From Siphonodentalium dalli (lineage: Eukaryota > Mollusca > Scaphopoda > Gadilida > Siphonodentaliidae): a stretch of DNA of 64,000 nt. Position 1 is the stretch's first letter, and the number at the start of each line of letters is the position of its first letter. The stretch lies in contig CP136067.1 of the NCBI GenBank assembly GCA_032622095.1, positions 77,712,705 through 77,776,704 on the forward strand, in the 5' to 3' direction. Below the pieces are notes generated by a model that had not been told where the DNA came from, did no database searches, and worked only from the letters and a program-made list of their open reading frames with translations. Positions 59,543-64,000 of this stretch are shown here, in pieces. The translations under genes were made by a program, and so were the position numbers.

Positions 59543-59602
59543 CTTCTTGTGTTTTCTCTGGGGCTGACCTCTTGGTTTTCTTCATTTTTTTATTGGCAGC
59601 AT
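59543..59602 (-). CDS. Lysine-rich cassette exon, copy A2
   Basis: A 60-nt exon between ATCATTCCAG and GTGAATATC, phase 1 at both ends, so it adds exactly 20 residues without shifting the frame. It encodes AANKKMKKTKRSAPEKTQE after a split Asp or Gly codon. The KKxKKTKR core is a plausible nuclear localisation or nucleic-acid-binding patch. It is nearly identical to A3 and A4. The flanking intron sequence is duplicated with it, showing that the unit of duplication is exon plus intron. Confidence 0.65.
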
Positions 59603-59744
59603 CTGGAATGATTGCGAAAAAAAATGATCATAATATATGGGTGAGCTTACACCATCCAAATTTACACAAGGAAATATATAATATCCACCCCTTAAACTAT
59701 CGATGTTTCTGATTATTGGGTGATAGACATTTGACACATGACAA

Positions 59745-59936
59745 TCAAAATATTTGTGACACGGGACTCCGAAAGTATAATATTGGATTTTTCACATAAA
59801 CACTTTCACTATCTATATCTATATTATCAACTTTTGTGGGTGCAAAAGATTTTTGTTCACAAAAGACTGCACTATCCTCACTCGTGTCAATTACAGTCCG
59901 GAATCCAATGTCAGACAACTGGTGAGTCGAGTGCAA
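59745..59936 (-). other. Coding-like segment between cassettes (exon B candidate)
   Basis: An open minus-strand frame reads FRTVIDTSEDSAVFCEQKSF, then APTKVDNIDIDSESVYVK. TVIDTSEDS has a hydrophobic core followed by acids, like a SUMO-interaction motif. Diverged or shortened versions recur near 59250-59330, 60344-60480 and 60696-60840 as part of the same duplicated unit. I could not place phase-1 splice sites with confidence, so it may be intron that happens to be open. Confidence 0.35.
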
Positions 59937-60142
59937 TAAACCAATTTAATGCTTTCAATAATGACAGAGAGCTAATCACCGTGTTTGTAACTTGTAGAAT
60001 ATCCTTTGAAAATGATCCACTGAGTCTGACCATCTGGTATTCACACCAGTTAATTTGGTCAAGGATGTGGATTTCATTCAGTGTATTTGCTTGTGATCTA
60101 TGTTATCAGTTGTATAAAGGTTTATATAATAATGATATTCAC

Positions 60143-60202
60143 CTTCTTGTGTTTTCTCTGGGGCTGACCTCTTGGTTTTCTTCAATTTTTTATTGGCAGC
60201 AT
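60143..60202 (-). CDS. Lysine-rich cassette exon, copy A3
   Basis: Same 60-nt, phase 1-1 structure and splice signals as A2. It encodes AANKKLKKTKRSAPEKTQE. The distance to A2 (541 bp of intron) equals one duplicated genomic unit. Sequence identity with A4 is essentially complete through exon and flanks, so the duplication is young. Confidence 0.65.
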
Positions 60203-60492
60203 CTGGAATGATTGCGAAAAAAATGATCATAATATATGGGTGAGCTTGCACCATCCAAATTTACACAAGGAAATATATTATTATCCACCCCTTTACTATC
60301 GCTGTTTCTGATTATTGGGTGATAGACATTTGACACATGACAATCAAAATATTTGTGACACGGGACTCCGAAAGTATAATATTGGATTTTTCACATAAAC
60401 ACTTTCACTATCTATATCTATATTATCCACTTTTGTGGGTGCAAAAGTTTTGTTATCAGTTGTATAAAGGTTTATATAATAATGATATTCAC

Positions 60493-60552
60493 CTTCTTGT
60501 GTTTTCTCTGGGGCTGACCTCTTGGTTTTCTTCAATTTTTTATTGGCAGCAT
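60493..60552 (-). CDS. Lysine-rich cassette exon, copy A4
   Basis: Same as A3 in length, phase and sequence. The unit here is shortened: only 290 bp separate A4 from A3 because the middle of the intron is deleted. The minus-strand frame is also open straight through both splice sites (60344-60688), so intron retention would not stop translation at once. This is probably chance. Confidence 0.65.
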
Positions 60553-60902
60553 CTGGAATGATTGCGAAAAAAAAATGATCATAATATATGGGTGAGCTTG
60601 CACCATCCAAATTTACACAAGGAAATATATTATTATCCACCCCTTTACTATCGCTGTTTCTGATTATTGGGTGATAGACATTTGACACATGACAATCAAA
60701 ATATTTGTGACACGGGACTCCGAAAGTATAATATTGGATTTTTCACATAAACACTTTCACTATCTATATCTATATTATCCACTTTTGTTGGTGCAAAAGT
60801 TTTTTGTTCACAAAAGACTGCACTATCCTCATTCGTATCAATTTGGCCAAGGATGTGCATTTGATTGTGATCTTTTTATATCTATATACTACTGATAATC
60901 AA

Positions 60903-60962
60903 CTTCTTATGTTTTCTCTGGGGATGACCTCTTGGTTTTCTTCACTTTGTTATCAGCAGCAT
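60903..60962 (-). pseudogene. Lysine-rich cassette exon, copy A5, decayed
   Basis: After ATTCCAG it reads AADNKVKKTKRSSPEKT, then TAA where other copies have CAA (Gln). The donor at 60901-60902 reads TT instead of GT. It is the most diverged copy and the one nearest the unique exons, so it may be the oldest. Probably skipped. Confidence 0.6.
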
Positions 60963-61388
60963 CTGGAATGATTGCGAAAAATAATTTAAGTTTAGCTGTA
61001 ACTTGCAATAATGTATTACATTTTCTCAAATTGGGAATTCTGATCTGTCCAATAACTAGATGTATTGCATATACTACGTGTTACTTAATGTATTACAAAT
61101 ATTGAGGGATTGATCTCTGATAATGAGTATGTGTGTAGAAGTAATATATTTATATATATACACACACTATCACTGAAACATAAACCAGGTTATAACCTAC
61201 AATACAAATCAACGAATTACAACATTTTAGATTCGAGTATAAGATTACTTGACCACCAGTTCAAGCCCAGCCCTGTTGATTAGCAGAAATATGCCTAGGC
61301 TAAACCATTCCCTAGGACAGGATCTACATAATTGCATGCTCTACGCACACAGCTCTCAAAATTAGGAAAAATGTCCCATGGCAAATTT

Positions 61389-61429
61389 AAGGCTGTGGCA
61401 TTATAGATTCCACGTGTTGCCACAGCCTT
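61389..61429. repeat. Hairpin AAGGCTGTGGCA / TGCCACAGCCTT
   Basis: Perfect 12-bp arms in the intron between exons C and D. A third GCTGTGGCC word follows at 61450. Confidence 0.85.
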
Positions 61430-61690
61430 TCCCACAGCATTGCTTATTGCTGTGGCCATTCTTTTCAATATAACTTCATTTTACAACTGGAACTTGGTCC
61501 ATTATCACATCAAACTTTGTTTGGGTCTGGCTAAAAATTGCTGATTTAATATCAAGATAGTCCTTGTTATATCAGTAATTCTTGGCATTCATCAATGAAC
61601 TTTTGCTGTCTTTAACGATTTATCGTGAATTCAATGTATCACAATACACTTTCATACGCGTATTGTATCGTGTCATGTGTACATTCTTAC

Positions 61691-61774
61691 CTTTCCGTTT
61701 CTTGTTGGATGCATGCATGTCCTGCAGTATTTTGATCACAACGTCAGGTGGTTCCACGTGGAGTTCTGAGATTA
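61691..61774 (-). CDS. Exon C of the cassette gene
   Basis: A TTCTTTTTTTCCAG acceptor and an AAAG/GTAAGAATG donor enclose 84 nt, phase 1 at both ends. The peptide after the split Val codon is ISELHVEPPDVVIKILQDMH, then ASNKKRK. It combines a short amphipathic helix (DVVIKILQDM) with a basic end. The splice signals are the best in this gene. Joining to the cassettes gives Asp at the boundary. Not recognised as a known domain. Confidence 0.7.
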
Positions 61775-62782
61775 CTGGAAAAAAAGAACGTACGTTACAT
61801 TAAGTCCAAATGTCTGCGAGAAATTAAATCAAACACTATTCATTGCATATTTTAGTTTTTTTGGCAGCCATTTGCAGAACTATTTTTTTATCGTGTGAAG
61901 AACCAAAACAACATAAATATTATTCAGCCATGTTTGCAATAATCTGAGACATAAATACTCAATACTAATTCATCTTTTCCAACGTTTATTTTGTTTTTGG
62001 TGATTTTTCCGCCAAAAAAATAGTCCTGCAAATGGCTACCAAAAAATTAATATACTACTAATTACTAGTATGCAATGAAAAATGTTTTAATTATTTTCTC
62101 GCAGACAGCAATGATTTCAGATGGTAGACGGAGCGCATACCCAGTTGGGGTTATAAGCTAAATACTGCAGTGTTTTGGCAAATATTTCCTGTCAACTCTC
62201 TATTGACCTACCTCAATAATAGTTTTTTTTTTTAAACCACATTTTTAAATAATTCAGACATATCTCTGGTATTGTGAGTGTGAACAGGTGTTGTTATAGT
62301 ACTATATAATACGTTGGTTATAGTGCTTTTCCCCTCCAAATTAACAGTTTGAAATTGAGATTTTTTGAAAATCCACGAATGAGGCGCCTCCTTAAACACC
62401 ACCCAGTGACTGGCATGAATATGGACCTTTGGCCATATAATCAATATATAAAGTACCTATTGAATGTCAGTGGAGTTTAAACTCTTTCAGTGCCAGAGAA
62501 TCCTAAGTTTTTCACTTTTCAGCAATTGTTATAAATTCCTGGTTGTGGTTCTGGGTCTTAAAATGCCAAAAATAATTGACCCAGGTGCTTGTTTTCCATA
62601 AAATAATTTTTTTTTCAAAAAATAATTCAGCCATTTTTAGGGCCAATCTAATCGGACTTGGCACTCAAAGAGTTAAGTTGTGTTGAAATCAAATACCAGT
62701 ATTATTTGTGACACTCCCATGTGGCAAGAAATCTGAAATAAATATCCATTTAAGGAATGGAATAATGTATATGAATTAATAC

Positions 62783-62896
62783 CTGTATTAATTAATTTTG
62801 ATGTATCGGCTTCTGTCTCAATAATTGAGATGTCTTCGGACTCGTAAATGTCATCGAACTCAGAGTTCACAGGCAATGGGAAATAAGATGATTCAG
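62783..62896 (-). CDS. Exon D of the cassette gene
   Basis: The open frame reads ESSYFPLPVNSEFDDIYESE, then DISIIETEADTSKLINT. It ends at an ACAG/GTATTA donor in phase 1. The start at 62896 (after GGAAG) keeps the phase 1-1 pattern and gives 114 nt. A better-looking acceptor (CTCTGCCATAG) at 62904 would give 121 nt and phase 0. The CT-rich Gln-Pro-like repeat lies directly upstream on the minus strand and could act as the pyrimidine tract. The acidic DISIIETEAD again resembles a SUMO-interaction motif (inference). Confidence 0.55.
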
Positions 62897-62910
62897 CTTC
62901 CTTCTATGGC

Positions 62911-63030
62911 AGAGGATGCGGTTGAGGTTGTGGTTGAGGTAGAGGTTGTGGTTGAGGCTGTGGTTGAGGTTGAAGTTGTGGTTGAGGGTGTGGTTGAGGC
63001 TGTGGTTGAGGCTGTGGTTTAGGCCGAGGA
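62911..63030 (-). repeat. 12-bp minisatellite, (CAACCACAGCCT)n, potential Gln-Pro tract
   Basis: About ten units of GTTGAGGCTGTG on the plus strand. The minus strand is CAACCT/CAACCA-rich and open in two frames: one would encode alternating Gln-Pro and stop at TAG 62904-62906. The other encodes Asn-His-Leu-type repeats. A TTTTACAG acceptor lies just before it (63037-63044). Whether it is exon or intron is undecided. Confidence 0.85.
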
Positions 63031-63567
63031 TGACACCTGTAAAACAATCTTCATTGATAACATTACCAAATAGTGAACTAACTTCACTAATTAACAGAAC
63101 TTCAACTTTGATGATTCCAACTGACTAAATTAAAGTAATATATATTAGATAACTTTGGCACCGAGGATATTAAGGCTAGCCTGGCCATTATAACAAAATG
63201 CCAGGGAAAGCTCTATGTAGTTTTTCACCACTGAAAGGGACTCGCACTAATTTAGTGAAATACGGCTACACAAAGAGCCGCTTCATAATCCATGAATGCA
63301 TAGACTGATGATAGTTCAGAATCATGTCTAAAATTCAACACTCATTTTGCAAACTGTAAAAGGTATATAAAAACACAAGACAAATTAAAAAACAAATCAT
63401 TTGTAAAAAATTCTAATGTTTTGTTGAAAATATAGAAATAAATTACAGGTCGACCCTAAATTTCGGCAGGTTGGTCAGGTAACTGGAAACGTTCATGTTT
63501 TTTGCCTAACTATACTTACATGACATTTCTAATTTCTAAATGTTCAGCTGCCAGGACGAGATTACAC

Positions 63568-63690
63568 TTTCTTGAGCCCATATTTGAGGATCACTAATAT
63601 CCATGTCAGCTGGATAACCAATGATATCAAGGGTGATCTTGCCATCTTTGATATCTTGATTTGGCATTCCTCCTGTTTGTCCAGCCCTGG
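63568..63690 (-). CDS. Exon E of the cassette gene
   Basis: A GTTTTTTTTATAG acceptor starts a 123-nt exon in phase 1. The peptide reads RAGQTGGMPNQDIKDGKITL, then DIIGYPADMDISDPQIWAQE. A GTGTAAT donor at 63566-63567 keeps phase 1. If that donor is not used the frame continues SVISSWQLNI to TAG 63536-63538. The codon use and unbroken frame are gene-like, but the domain is not recognised. Earlier exons must lie beyond the window. Confidence 0.55.
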
Positions 63691-63945
63691 CTATAAAAAA
63701 AACAGTACTAGTACATGTAGGTGTAAGGATTATCAGTTAACACAAATTGAATTAAACAGAAAGTGACACGTGATAATATCTATCCACATGTATAAATAAA
63801 AAATATATATCTGTAGCTCAACTTGATATGATGTACATGTATTAATCAAATGGGTGGCCATTTCAGATTTTATATCTTCAATATTGAGGTCATACTAATC
63901 ATGCTTGTATAATTTCAGAATTATCTGCTCATAAATGTGGGCTGT

Positions 63946-64000
63946 GGGATGTGCTGATGGATTCAAATGGTAAAGTTAAAACAAATTTGGCAAAAATTTA
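63946..64000 (+). repeat. AAGATGGC-family repeat, diverged copy cut by the window edge
   Basis: GTGGGCTGTGGGATGTGCTG, then ATGGATTCAAATGGTAAA and AAATTTGGCAAAAA follow the family order, but the AAGATGGC core is missing. Confidence 0.6.

Noticed and set aside
61240-61300. AGTTCAAGCCC, like a tRNA B box
   Set aside because: The flanks do not form a T-stem and no A box or cloverleaf is present.

Overview
The window is animal nuclear DNA: AT-rich, almost gene-free, with spliced genes and heavy loads of non-LTR retrotransposon (LINE) debris, fold-back elements, minisatellites and long C or G runs. An Antennapedia-class homeobox exon with a Ubd-A-like tail, an intronless peptide-type GPCR and recurring 'ATAACTC' and 'ACATGTA' words suggest a lophotrochozoan (mollusc, brachiopod or relative). 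That placement is an inference; no species can be named from the sequence.

Layout. 1-3920: a decayed minus-strand LINE with ORF1- and ORF2-like remains. 5297-6392: fold-back, minisatellite and palindrome sequence with a TTGAA-tailed end. 7855-8093: last exon of a Hox-type gene on the plus strand, followed by six 59-bp repeats in its probable 3' UTR. 8836-25300: mostly non-coding, with dispersed and inverted repeats and one LINE 3' fragment at 18119. 25321-30170: a LINE fragment between perfect 25-bp inverted repeats, then one LINE nested in another (minus strand). 31100-34345: copies of a repeat with an AAGATGGC core plus a large fold-back. 35466-37606: the best preserved LINE (minus), reverse transcriptase readable with YADD. 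38096-39238: a rhodopsin-class GPCR, minus strand, single exon. 39357-55672: mobile-element remains, including a 1.5-kb element with terminal inverted repeats and two copies of a 0.64-kb element ending at TTAA. 56113-56286: a 57-codon ORF with a signal-peptide-like start and a TATA box upstream. 58371-63690: a minus-strand spliced gene not recognised as a known family.

The most unusual item is that last gene. Its exons all start and end in phase 1 (lengths 123, 114, 84 and 60 nt). A 60-nt exon encoding a 20-residue lysine-rich cassette has been duplicated with its introns into five copies. Three have good splice sites and two are broken. The terminal exon encodes a short chromo/Tudor-like barrel. 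The Hox-type exon, the GPCR and this gene are the only convincing host genes, with the small peptide ORF as a further candidate. There is no sign that they act together.
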